This document shows positions 45,946-54,093 of a DNA stretch of 64,000 nt, one piece after another (the stretch's first letter is position 1; every line of letters begins with the position of its first letter). This stretch comes from Verrucomicrobiia bacterium (GTDB lineage Bacteria > Verrucomicrobiota > Verrucomicrobiia > Limisphaerales > DASXHY01): positions 1 through 64,000 of the forward strand of contig DASPIL010000023.1 of the NCBI GenBank assembly GCA_035629175.1. Reading direction: 5' to 3'. The notes beneath the pieces were generated by a model. It did no database searches, was not told where the DNA came from, and saw only the letters and a program-made list of their open reading frames with translations. A program made the translations under genes and the position numbers.

Positions 45946-46377
45946 TCAATTCTGCGGCGGTACAATGACCTCCACATCGCCAGGAGCGACGCGCGTAGCC
46001 ACGAGGCCGTTGGGAAGTCTTACCTCGATCTGCTTGCGGAGGGAGTTTGCCGAGCTGATACCAGTCAGGTCGATCTCAGCGTGGATATCCTGCCGCCGAA
46101 GCTTTTGCATCAAAGCGGTTTCGCCGCGCACCGTGATCTCCACGCGATTGGGTTCAACGCTGACCGAGCGCGCCTCGGCTGCGGGAACGCGAACAAGGAT
46201 TGGAATTTCCCGATACACCTGCTCGATCATGTGGGTGCCGAAGGTTCCAATGACAGGCGTGACTTCGCGCCGGAGAAAGAGCTTGGAAACGGAGATCCAG
46301 ATGATGACCGCGAAGACTGTCGAAAGGAGCTTCAGCCAGAAATCGCGGAAGAGGATGTGGCGCAGCAGGTCGATCAT
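45946..46377 (-). CDS. YbbR-domain membrane protein (CdaR-like)
   Basis: This 143-residue protein has one N-terminal membrane segment (about 13-31, FWLKLLSTVFAVIIWISVS) followed by a single YbbR domain outside the membrane (YREIPILVRVP, RVEITVRGETALM, VEVIVPPQN). In Firmicutes the partner CdaR carries three or four YbbR domains and modulates CdaA, so this is a reduced form. Its ATG overlaps the cdaA stop (ATGA at 46374-46377), showing translational coupling. The role in c-di-AMP control is inferred from context. Confidence 0.85.
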   Translation of the reverse strand: MIDLLRHILFRDFWLKLLSTVFAVIIWISVSKLFLRREVTPVIGTFGTHMIEQVYREIPILVRVPAAEARSVSVEPNRVEITVRGETALMQKLRRQDIHAEIDLTGISSANSLRKQIEVRLPNGLVATRVAPGDVEVIVPPQN

Positions 46378-47285
46378 TTCGCAAGGGTGCTCGGGGTGGT
46401 ATCGCGCGGCGTTTCCGGGGAATCTGAACCGGCAAGCACGACAGGCCCGGGCGCGGTCCGTTCTTTGCGCCACGAGCGAATCAGCTCGAGCCACTTTCGT
46501 GACTTCGCCGGGTTCACGAGCAGCGATGTAAGGAAGGATCGCAGCGCTTCCATCGTGACCCCGCGGACCAGATTCCCCTTGTATGCGTAAGAAACGGCGC
46601 CCGTCTCTTCGGAGACCACAACGACAATTGCATCGGTTTCCTCGCTCAATCCGATTGCCGCGCGATGCCGCGTCCCGAGCGATTTGCTGAGATCCTGTCT
46701 TTGCGTCAGCGGGAAAATACACGCCGCAAACGCAATCTTGTCGCCCTTGATGATTACGCCGCCATCGTGAATGGCATTATTTGGGAAGAAAATGGCTTCA
46801 AGCATCTCCGGCGTCGCGTCACAGTTCACCGCGATTCCGGATTCCACCGCCTCCTGCAGTTGGATGGATTGTTCAATTGCGATCAGCGCTCCGATGCGCA
46901 CTTCCGAGAGGCGTTCGGATGTTTGAATGATGACCTCGATGCTTTCACGCTGTTCGTGGGCAGTTGTAAACATCGGGAGATTGCCGAGTTCAGCGAGCAT
47001 CCTGCGCAATTCCGGTTGGAAGATCACGACGACGGATACGCTGAAGAAAGCGAGGAACGACACGAGCAGCCAGCGCAGCACTTCGAGTTCAAGCAGGAAG
47101 GTCACGAGAACGAAGGTCAGGAAAACCACCAGGAACCCGGTGACCACAGCCCATCCGCGTGTCCCGCGAATAAACCGCAAGGCATAGTAGATCGCTACGG
47201 TCAGGATCAGAATTTCCAATCCGGCCTGCCAGCCATCCACAATGATGTCTCTGAGTCGGTCCAACTTATTTCCTGACGTTAACAA
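46374..47285 (-). CDS. cdaA: Diadenylate cyclase
   Basis: CdaA makes cyclic di-AMP from two ATP at the membrane. The 303-residue protein has three N-terminal membrane helices (about 20-37, 47-66, 70-90) and a DAC domain with the catalytic DGG at 174-176 (NAIHDGGVII) and GTRHRAAIG at 204-212. A Pro-rich C-terminal tail is extra. It overlaps the end of folP by 20 bases, so its real start may be a little downstream. Its presence implies c-di-AMP signalling, probably for osmotic or wall homeostasis. Confidence 0.94.
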   Translation of the reverse strand: MLTSGNKLDRLRDIIVDGWQAGLEILILTVAIYYALRFIRGTRGWAVVTGFLVVFLTFVLVTFLLELEVLRWLLVSFLAFFSVSVVVIFQPELRRMLAELGNLPMFTTAHEQRESIEVIIQTSERLSEVRIGALIAIEQSIQLQEAVESGIAVNCDATPEMLEAIFFPNNAIHDGGVIIKGDKIAFAACIFPLTQRQDLSKSLGTRHRAAIGLSEETDAIVVVVSEETGAVSYAYKGNLVRGVTMEALRSFLTSLLVNPAKSRKWLELIRSWRKERTAPGPVVLAGSDSPETPRDTTPSTLAK

Positions 47286-48105
47286 TGGCCTCGGTCATTC
47301 GCACCGCCTGCACTGTTGCAGCGACGTCGTGCGTCCGAATGATCTGAACCCCGGATCGGACCGCGGCGCATGTGCAGGCGAGCGACGCGGGCAATCGATC
47401 GCGGAGCGGGGCTCCCAGCAACTTGCCGATGAAGGATTTTCGGGACACTCCCAGCAACATCGGCCGGTTGAACTGCTGAAACGCTTCCAGGGCGCCGAGC
47501 AGCTGCAGATTGTGCTCCAGCGATTTTCCAAACCCAATTCCGATGTCGAATATAACTTGCTCTGCACGCACTCCGCAATCGTTCAGTCGCTGCAGCCGGT
47601 CGGAAAAGAAGCTGCGAACTTCGTCGACCACGTCTTTGTAGTGCGGGTGCTGCTGCATCGTCTGTGGCGTGCCTTGCATGTGCATACACACATACGCCGC
47701 GCCCGTTGCTGCCGCCACGCGCCACATCCGATCGTCATCACGATTGGCTGCGATGTCATTGATGATCGATGCACCCGCTTTCACTGCGGCTTCAGCCACG
47801 GCCGGCTTCATTGTGTCGATCGAGAGTGGACACCTGGTTTCCGCCGCAAGCGCTTCAATGACAGGCAACACGCGCCGCAGCTCTTCGCGTTCCGGAACGG
47901 GATGGGCTCGCGGGCGGGAGGATTCACCTCCGATGTCGATGATCTCCGCGCCCTCCCGGATCAAATCTCGCGCGCGATCAATTGCCAGGTTCGCGTCGAG
48001 AAAACGGCCGCCATCTGAAAAGGAATCGGGCGTGACGTTGACGATTCCCATGATGAGCGCGGGCCTGGGGAACTGCAGTTCAAATGGACCCGCGCGGAGC
48101 AGCAT
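47266..48105 (-). CDS. folP: Dihydropteroate synthase
   Basis: FolP condenses p-aminobenzoate with hydroxymethyl-dihydropterin pyrophosphate in folate synthesis. The 279-residue protein has MGIVNVTPDSFSDGG, DIGGESSRP, SIDT, INDIAA, IFDIGIGFGKSLEHN, the LGVSRKSFIG loop and IRTHDVAATVQAVRM, all standard for the family. It is the first gene of the c-di-AMP/glmM operon and lies 15 bases after gloA, which may be transcribed with it. Confidence 0.96.
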   Translation of the reverse strand: MLLRAGPFELQFPRPALIMGIVNVTPDSFSDGGRFLDANLAIDRARDLIREGAEIIDIGGESSRPRAHPVPEREELRRVLPVIEALAAETRCPLSIDTMKPAVAEAAVKAGASIINDIAANRDDDRMWRVAAATGAAYVCMHMQGTPQTMQQHPHYKDVVDEVRSFFSDRLQRLNDCGVRAEQVIFDIGIGFGKSLEHNLQLLGALEAFQQFNRPMLLGVSRKSFIGKLLGAPLRDRLPASLACTCAAVRSGVQIIRTHDVAATVQAVRMTEAIVNVRK

Positions 48106-48120
48106 GGAGGAAGGAACGGC

Positions 48121-48522
48121 CTAGTAGCCAGCGCCAGATTGCGACTTTTGGATCAGCTCGATCTCGTATCCCTCGGGCGCGTCAACAAAGGCGAATGTTG
48201 TGCCGGTCGAACTCGTGGTGGGTCCGTCTGAAAACTTCAGACCCTGCGATTCCAGGTGCCGCCCGAACTCCACCAGATCTTCGACTTCAAAAGCGAGGTG
48301 CGTGAGATCAGGTTGAACCTGAACCGGTCCACTGCCAGGAAAGTGAGTGATCTCAATCAACTCGTCGCTTTGCGGCGCCTTCAGGAACACCAGTTCTGAA
48401 CCACGCGGAGAGCGGTGGCGCCGGACCTCCTCCAGCCCCAACACGTTCTTGTAGAATTGAACGGTGCGGTCCAGGTCGTTCACACGATATCGCGTATGCA
48501 ACAGTTTCGTCGCCTTGCTCAT
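48121..48522 (-). CDS. gloA: Glyoxalase I-family protein
   Basis: This 133-residue vicinal-oxygen-chelate protein resembles lactoylglutathione lyase: LLHTRYRVNDLDRTVQFYKNVLGLEE, LIEITHF, HLAFEVEDL and YEIELIQ contain the usual metal-ligand His/Glu positions. Glyoxalase I converts the hemithioacetal of methylglyoxal and glutathione to lactoylglutathione. A related function with another thiol or substrate is possible because the family is broad. It precedes folP by 15 bases on the same strand. Confidence 0.85.
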   Translation of the reverse strand: MSKATKLLHTRYRVNDLDRTVQFYKNVLGLEEVRRHRSPRGSELVFLKAPQSDELIEITHFPGSGPVQVQPDLTHLAFEVEDLVEFGRHLESQGLKFSDGPTTSSTGTTFAFVDAPEGYEIELIQKSQSGAGY

Positions 48523-48704
48523 GGCGACACCATACGGGCAGAACGCTGATGTGAGAAGGGGAATTCAGAAACTCGACCTGGTTCGCGCGCGCTCCGTATT
48601 CATCCGGCGAAAACAGGATGCGCACGTTTGAGAGGAAGGTTCCCCAGTCGTCGTGGGGCATCAAACCCCTTGCTGCGCCCGTTGCTTTTTAATACCAAGG
48701 CGCC

Positions 48705-49943
48705 GTGCATTATACAGTGGGCTGGTTTCGCATACTTTTTTTGGCAGCCGGCATTATGGTTCCCGCGGGGACCTGGGCTCAGATTGATCCCATGCCGCGC
48801 CAGATGATCCAGCTCGGCTACAACGCCGCGTTCCAGGGCCATGCGCCGCTCTCAGCCTACGCGTTTTACTACCGCAACATTCCGCACTTCATGCAAACGA
48901 ACCTTGCGTTGCGCATGGCAATTGCCCCGACCTACGTTGACGCGGAACTCGGAATCCGCGAAGTGCTGGGCGAGAACACCGATCTCGGGATTGGAATTGC
49001 GGGGGGCGGGTTTGCGGACAGCTATGATGAAATCCGCCGGGGAACCTTCATCCCTCGCGAATCATTTGTGGGACACGGCGGTGAAATTTCGGCCAGTCTC
49101 TATCACTGCTTCAACCCAGGGCAGCAGATTCCGCTGAACGGTGTCATGCGCGGCCTGGTGCATTACACCGCGTATGAAGAGGATGATTCCACGGCGCGCA
49201 CGTTCCCGCTTCCTGAGGATCATCCCTGGGCGGGAATTCGGACGGGATTACGTTGGGGCGGCCAGGAGCCAATTCTCTTCCCCTCACTCGCCATGGAACT
49301 TTCCGTCTGGTACGAGGGCCAGTTCCGCGGGGAACATGGCCGCTACGGATACACGGGCGTCAATCCTCGTGGCGACCGCAGCATGGAAGACATGTCGCAC
49401 CTTTTCTGGGGTCAGGCCCTGCTGGCTTACACATTCACGAACTCGGGCCAAAGCTTCTACATCAATCTCACAGGGGGAACGAGCATCGATGCCGATCGAT
49501 TCAGCGCCTATCGATTGGGCGCGCTGCTGCCTCTCGTGTCCGAATTTCCACTCAGCCTGCCTGGCTACTATTATCAGGAAATCAGCGCCGAACACTTCGT
49601 AATGCTCGGAGGAAATTATACGGTCGCCCTGGACTCCAAGGGGAAGTGGTCGGCCAATCTGGTCGCAGCGACAGCAGGTGTCGATTATCTGGATGGGCTG
49701 GAACAACCCGGCCAGTGGCATTCCGGAGTGGGCGCCGGAATCCTTTACCAGGCTTCGTCGGTCAAGGTGATGGTTGGCTACGCCTATGGAATCGATGCAA
49801 TCCGCAGCAGTGGCCGAGGGGCGCACAGCATCGGGTTCCTGATGCAGATGGATCTGGATCACGCACGTCGTTTGCTCTTCAGTCCGCAACAGCCCAACCG
49901 CTGGCGCGGCTTTCAGCGTATCTTCGGTGCTTTTGGAGGTTGA
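48705..49943 (+). CDS. Outer-membrane beta-barrel-like protein of unknown function
   Basis: I do not recognise this 412-residue protein. It has a signal peptide (GTG start, about 1-25, ending TWAQ) and a body of alternating aromatic and polar strands with Gly/Tyr turns (YNAAFQGHAPLSAYAFYY, YTFTNSGQSFYINLTGG, VMLGGNYTVALDSKGKW, VKVMVGYAYGIDA), as expected of an outer-membrane barrel with about 14-16 strands. It is followed 74 bases later by the membrane-anchored vWA-like gene and probably shares its transcript. Function unknown; transport and surface adhesion are both possible. Confidence 0.75.
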   Translation: MHYTVGWFRILFLAAGIMVPAGTWAQIDPMPRQMIQLGYNAAFQGHAPLSAYAFYYRNIPHFMQTNLALRMAIAPTYVDAELGIREVLGENTDLGIGIAGGGFADSYDEIRRGTFIPRESFVGHGGEISASLYHCFNPGQQIPLNGVMRGLVHYTAYEEDDSTARTFPLPEDHPWAGIRTGLRWGGQEPILFPSLAMELSVWYEGQFRGEHGRYGYTGVNPRGDRSMEDMSHLFWGQALLAYTFTNSGQSFYINLTGGTSIDADRFSAYRLGALLPLVSEFPLSLPGYYYQEISAEHFVMLGGNYTVALDSKGKWSANLVAATAGVDYLDGLEQPGQWHSGVGAGILYQASSVKVMVGYAYGIDAIRSSGRGAHSIGFLMQMDLDHARRLLFSPQQPNRWRGFQRIFGAFGG

Positions 49944-50017
49944 AACACAGCTGTCAGGGGTGGCGGAATGCCTTAACCCTGCGCGGTTTTGCTCCGATGC
50001 AATGCATGCGTACCGGC

Positions 50018-51238
50018 ATGATTTATCAAATCCTGAAGCGATTTATTTTTGGATTCCTCGTTCTCGCGAACTGGCTTCCAGGTGCAGCGCAGGCGCAAGA
50101 GCTTTCGTCGAATCGCTGGCTTTTGATCGTTGAAACGTCGCGGCCCATGCAGCGGCGAGCCGAAGCCGCGCGTCATATCGCCGCGAATCTTATCGCCAGC
50201 GGGATGAACGGGCAGTTGCGCCGCGGCGACACGCTGGGTGTCTGGACGTTCGGCGACGCACTGCACACAGGCAGCTTTCCGCTGCAACACTGGACAGGTG
50301 ACCGCCCGCGTGAAATCGCAACGCGAGTCCTTGCCTTTCTCGGCGACCAGAAGCACGACCGTGAATCGTTCCCCGGGGTTCTCGTGCAGGACCTGCAGGA
50401 TGTCGTCCAGGATTCCGAGCTGATCACAATCGTTCTGATTACCGAGGGATCCTCGGCCAATCTCGGAACTTCCTTCGATGCGCAGATCAAAGCGGAATAC
50501 ACAGCTTGGCGGGCGCAGCAGATGGAAGCCAACATGCCATTCGTGACGGTGCTTCGCGCGGAGAGAGGCAGGATTACGTCCCACATGGTCAACACCCCTC
50601 CGTTTCCCCTGGAACTTCCCGACCTGCCGCGCGTTGCACCGCGACCCGCGCCTGCACCTGTTGTTAAAACGGTTCAACCCGAAACGAATCGCCGTCCCAC
50701 TCCCGAACCTGTTCCGAGTTTGATTATCTCAGGAAAGAAAGCCGAGGCTGCCGCCGCACCTGCCGGTGCATCGTTGCCTGAATTGCAACCGATGTCTGCG
50801 CTGGTGGCGCTGCATTCCAATACGATTTCAAGCGTTGCGACGCCCTCTCTCGCAGCCGTTCCTCCTCCTCCTGCTCCTGCTGCGGCGCAGTCGGAAGCCG
50901 TCGTTCATGCGCCTGTGCCTGTCGAAGCTGAATCACCCGCACTGCCCGTTTCACCTATTCAAGCAGCGGCCCCCGCGTCGATAGCGAATCCAATTTTGAC
51001 GATTGAGAATGCTTCGGTTTCGCAGGGTGCGGAACGAGTTGAAATTATTGCCGAACCGGCGGAAGCGAGCCCGCGATGGGTTTGGTTTGCAATTGCAAGT
51101 GTTGCCGCGCTCATCGGCCTTGCCGTGGCCTTGAAGCTTTCGCGGCGTGCAGAACGTCACCCAACAAGCCTCATCACGCGGTCACTCAACCGCGAACCCG
51201 TCCCTCAACCCACCCGCAGCCAGGCTGTCTTAAGATAG
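50018..51238 (+). CDS. Exported, membrane-anchored protein with degenerate vWA domain
   Basis: This 406-residue protein starts at ATG 50018 (49997 and 50006 are alternatives), with a signal peptide ending GAAQA. Residues 28-205 look like a von Willebrand A fold (RWLLIVETSRPM, GDTLGVWTFGDALH, ITIVLITEGSS), but the first MIDAS motif DxSxS reads ETSRP, so metal binding may be weak or lost. Residues 210-340 are Pro/Ala-rich, and a C-terminal membrane helix (about 355-378) ends in basic residues. It may span the periplasm and bind a partner such as the preceding barrel protein. Its end overlaps the convergent gene by 34 bases. Confidence 0.75.
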   Translation: MIYQILKRFIFGFLVLANWLPGAAQAQELSSNRWLLIVETSRPMQRRAEAARHIAANLIASGMNGQLRRGDTLGVWTFGDALHTGSFPLQHWTGDRPREIATRVLAFLGDQKHDRESFPGVLVQDLQDVVQDSELITIVLITEGSSANLGTSFDAQIKAEYTAWRAQQMEANMPFVTVLRAERGRITSHMVNTPPFPLELPDLPRVAPRPAPAPVVKTVQPETNRRPTPEPVPSLIISGKKAEAAAAPAGASLPELQPMSALVALHSNTISSVATPSLAAVPPPPAPAAAQSEAVVHAPVPVEAESPALPVSPIQAAAPASIANPILTIENASVSQGAERVEIIAEPAEASPRWVWFAIASVAALIGLAVALKLSRRAERHPTSLITRSLNREPVPQPTRSQAVLR

Positions 51239-52803
51239 GCGGGCTCTGATTTCGGGATTGGAAAATCCGGCGGCTGCGGAACGTAATGCTGCTGCAAAAC
51301 CCGTCTTCCTGCCTTTGCTATCGCGTCCGCAACCTGTTCCAGGAATTCTTCGGGCGCCCACTCCGCGGCGTTTGTCGATGCCAGGAGCACACCGCCGGAT
51401 TGGAGCAGCGGCAAGGCTGCGCTGACCAGCTTCCCAAAATCCTTCTCCGCACGAAAGATCCCGCTCTCCTTGGACTGTGAAAAGGTGGGCGGGTCGAGAA
51501 TGATCACGTCAAAGCCCCGGCCTTTCTTGGCCAGCCGACGGAACCATTCGAATGCATCGCCATAAATGAAGTTGTGTTCCGCGGGGTCAAGATCGTTCAA
51601 CAGGAAGTTGCGCTTTCCCCATTCCAGATACTTGCGCGAGAGATCAAGGCTCGTCGTGCGCGCGCCTGTCTTCGCCGCGCACACCGAGAATCCGCAAGTG
51701 TAGGCGAATGCGTTCAACACCTTTAACGGATCCGCGCTGCGGGACGGCGGGGAGAGTTCGAATCCTGCTGCGACATGGCCATTGAGCAGCCGCCGCCGGT
51801 TATCGCGTTGATCCAAAAACAGACCCGTGGAGTAGCCTTCGGCAAAACTCATCTCGAACTGCACGCCGTTTTCGCGAATCACAAAACGTTCCGGAGCAAG
51901 AGACCCCTGAACCCATCGTGGGGATGCGTCGGATATGCGACTCCGCCGAACCTGCCGATCGAGCACCTTGTGATAGATTCCACGCTCCGCAACCGCAGCG
52001 GGTTGAAAGCCGACCAACGGCAACAGCTCCTGGCGTTGCGGGTCGAGGCCAAACGGCGCCTGCGACAAAACGAACGCCCCCAGTTGGTCAACATACCATC
52101 CAGGCCAGCCATCGCCCGCCCCGTGAATGCATCGAAACGCGTTCGTCTCGTCGGAATTAATGACAGCCCGCCGCAGTGCAGCGCGCGGATCTGTGTCAAA
52201 ATCCGCGGCCGCGGAAAAGAGCAGCTCCCGTCCGTCGAGCGGATGGCAAAGTTTTAATTCGGCTGCGTGGAGGCAAACGCGCGAAAACGGCGATCCTCCG
52301 TACAACGAGTCGCCGAGGATCGGAAAACCTTTTTCAGCTGCGTGAACGCGGATTTGGTGCGTTCTGCCCGTAACAGGTTCCGCCTCGACACTGAATAGAA
52401 TGGAATCCGCGGCGGGTGGTGCGGGTCGGAAGCGAGTTTCCGCAGCGTCCCCGATTGTGGCGCTGACGTAGCGATCGCCCGCGCGCGTGATGTTTGATTT
52501 CACCACGCATTCACGTGCAACTGGCCGGTCGGTCAGCAGCGCGTACGTTTTGCGAACGACGCGCTGCGTGAATTGTTCCGTGAGCGAACGATTGGCGAGC
52601 GCGGTCTTGCCGAACACCAGGACTCCGCTTGTTTCCTTGTCGAGACGATGCTGCAGGCCAAGGTGTGCCCAACGGCTTTCGCGATGCTTCAACCACTCGT
52701 AGATGCCTTCGCCGGCGAACGGCGACGGCGCGTGCGTGTTCATTCCCGCCGGCTTGTTGATCACCAGCAGGTGGTCGTCTTCGAATAGCAGCAGCGGAAG
52801 CAT
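51205..52803 (-). CDS. RluA-type pseudouridine synthase fused to RlmI-type rRNA methyltransferase
   Basis: This is a two-domain, 532-residue protein. The N-terminal RluA-like synthase (about 1-210) has HRLDKETSG with catalytic Asp55 and GRTHQIRVH (146-154). The C-terminal half (about 215-532) resembles the RlmI/RlmK class of 23S rRNA cytosine-5 methyltransferases: FLDQRDNRR (329-337), the SAM-binding NAFAYTCGF (364-372) and DPPTFSQSK (437-445). I start at ATG 52803; the longer frame to 52866 overlaps the CPBP gene. The joined domains suggest that one protein makes two rRNA modifications; targets are unknown. Confidence 0.85.
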   Translation of the reverse strand: MLPLLLFEDDHLLVINKPAGMNTHAPSPFAGEGIYEWLKHRESRWAHLGLQHRLDKETSGVLVFGKTALANRSLTEQFTQRVVRKTYALLTDRPVARECVVKSNITRAGDRYVSATIGDAAETRFRPAPPAADSILFSVEAEPVTGRTHQIRVHAAEKGFPILGDSLYGGSPFSRVCLHAAELKLCHPLDGRELLFSAAADFDTDPRAALRRAVINSDETNAFRCIHGAGDGWPGWYVDQLGAFVLSQAPFGLDPQRQELLPLVGFQPAAVAERGIYHKVLDRQVRRSRISDASPRWVQGSLAPERFVIRENGVQFEMSFAEGYSTGLFLDQRDNRRRLLNGHVAAGFELSPPSRSADPLKVLNAFAYTCGFSVCAAKTGARTTSLDLSRKYLEWGKRNFLLNDLDPAEHNFIYGDAFEWFRRLAKKGRGFDVIILDPPTFSQSKESGIFRAEKDFGKLVSAALPLLQSGGVLLASTNAAEWAPEEFLEQVADAIAKAGRRVLQQHYVPQPPDFPIPKSEPAYLKTAWLRVG

Positions 52804-52825
52804 CGGGCCGGGAACCCGCAAGGTC

Positions 52826-53515
52826 CTAGAAGAATTTCCAGGCGGCACCGCCCTTCCAGACGACATACACTCCCAACAGGAAATTCGTGATCGCGTGCGC
52901 GGTCATTGCATCGCCCAGGCGGTTCTTGCGCAGCACGAGCCCCTGATACGCCATGCCGCAGATGATTCCCGCAAGCCATTGGAAATGCACCAGGCCGAAC
53001 AGGATTGCGATCACGATGAACGCAGTGGGATGAAAGCGGTTCAGGGGCATGTTCTCGAAGTCGGTCCTCACCGAATACCGGTACAGGAATGAGCGATAGA
53101 ATACTTCTTCGAGGGGCGGCACCACCACGGTCATGCCGAAGATGCGGATCACAATCAGGCTCCAGGCAACCATGCTTTCCGCGCCGAAACGTTCGAACGG
53201 ATTCCACACGCTGTCCGCGGTGTCATCAAAGAACAACGTGTTGCGCGGAACGTAGGGATCGATTCCGACCCAGACGACAAAGATGACGGCACCGACGACG
53301 ACCGCTTCCCAGCTGAAGGCCCATCGCATCTCCCGCACGATCGGCCGCATCACCCAGATCATCCATGCGCCGAGGACTACTTTCACGGCATAGAGCCAGA
53401 ACATCGCGTTGCCGCCCATCATTCCACCCAAGCTGGTGATAATGAGGAAAACGAAGAACGGCACGAACCGCGCGTGTATTGCCGACTGCTCGATTTTCGC
53501 CCTGAGTGGATTCAT
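52826..53515 (-). CDS. CPBP-family intramembrane metalloprotease
   Basis: This 229-residue membrane protein with about six helices shows the CPBP/CAAX-protease motifs: EE in PPLEEVFYRSFLYR (Glu136-Glu137), His177 in FGLVHFQ, and HAITN (His207, Asn211). It most resembles the CAAX-protease-related subset often near exosortase genes, but no exosortase or PEP-CTERM protein was recognised in the window. It could process membrane-associated substrates. It starts 41 bases after the gspB-like gene. Confidence 0.85.
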   Translation of the reverse strand: MNPLRAKIEQSAIHARFVPFFVFLIITSLGGMMGGNAMFWLYAVKVVLGAWMIWVMRPIVREMRWAFSWEAVVVGAVIFVVWVGIDPYVPRNTLFFDDTADSVWNPFERFGAESMVAWSLIVIRIFGMTVVVPPLEEVFYRSFLYRYSVRTDFENMPLNRFHPTAFIVIAILFGLVHFQWLAGIICGMAYQGLVLRKNRLGDAMTAHAITNFLLGVYVVWKGGAAWKFF

Positions 53516-53556
53516 CGGGCCAAATCATCGCCGAGGCCGCATGAACGCCAAGAAAA

Positions 53557-54093
53557 TTATTCTGCGAAGCTCAGCACGTTTGTACCCGTCGCACTCACGA
53601 GGCGAACGCTTCCCGGCTGGATCTCCTGAACGCGGTATTCGCCGACGGCGCTGTTGGTGTACACCGTTTTTCCATTGATGATCGCCGAAGGTTTTGCGCT
53701 GTGGAAGAAGATGCCATTCAATTTCAGCGGCGGCGCTTTTGGCTCTACTGGCTCAACAACCGGGGGCACAACCTCGGGAGCGGGCGTCGATGCAGCGGCA
53801 AGGGGCTCAGCCACAGGTTCGGGAACGATCGCGGCCGCCTGAATGGGTTCCACGGCTTTTTTTGGAACCGAGGCGGTGATCAAGGTTTCTGAGGGCGTGC
53901 GTTTGTTGATCACCATCGGAACGACAGCGCCTGCTGCCACGAGAACTGCGACAAAGCCCAGCATCAGCAGCATCCCTGTTCCTGAGTTCGAATGCGGAGG
54001 GGCTTCGGCAGGTCGCAGCGGAAGGTTCAGGTTTCCGGCGGGTTGCGCGGTTTGTTGTTTGGCGCGCCGCAATGCGTCATTGATCAAACTCAT
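53557..54093 (-). CDS. GspB-like membrane protein
   Basis: This 178-residue protein has a short cytoplasmic N-terminus (MSLINDALRRAKQQ), one membrane helix (about 40-62), a Pro/Ala-rich periplasmic linker, and a C-terminal domain with KLNGIFFHSAKPSAIINGKT and GEYRVQEI, as in the GspB family that pairs with GspA/ExeA in type II secretion. Its start codon overlaps the stop of the ATPase upstream (ATGA at 54090-54093). No gspC-M genes are present, so this may serve a secretion system encoded elsewhere. Confidence 0.75.
   Translation of the reverse strand: MSLINDALRRAKQQTAQPAGNLNLPLRPAEAPPHSNSGTGMLLMLGFVAVLVAAGAVVPMVINKRTPSETLITASVPKKAVEPIQAAAIVPEPVAEPLAAASTPAPEVVPPVVEPVEPKAPPLKLNGIFFHSAKPSAIINGKTVYTNSAVGEYRVQEIQPGSVRLVSATGTNVLSFAE

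Noticed and set aside
49253-50017. Long upstream extension of the vWA-like gene's frame
   Set aside because: It overlaps the barrel gene in another frame and lacks a signal peptide; the real start is near 50018.
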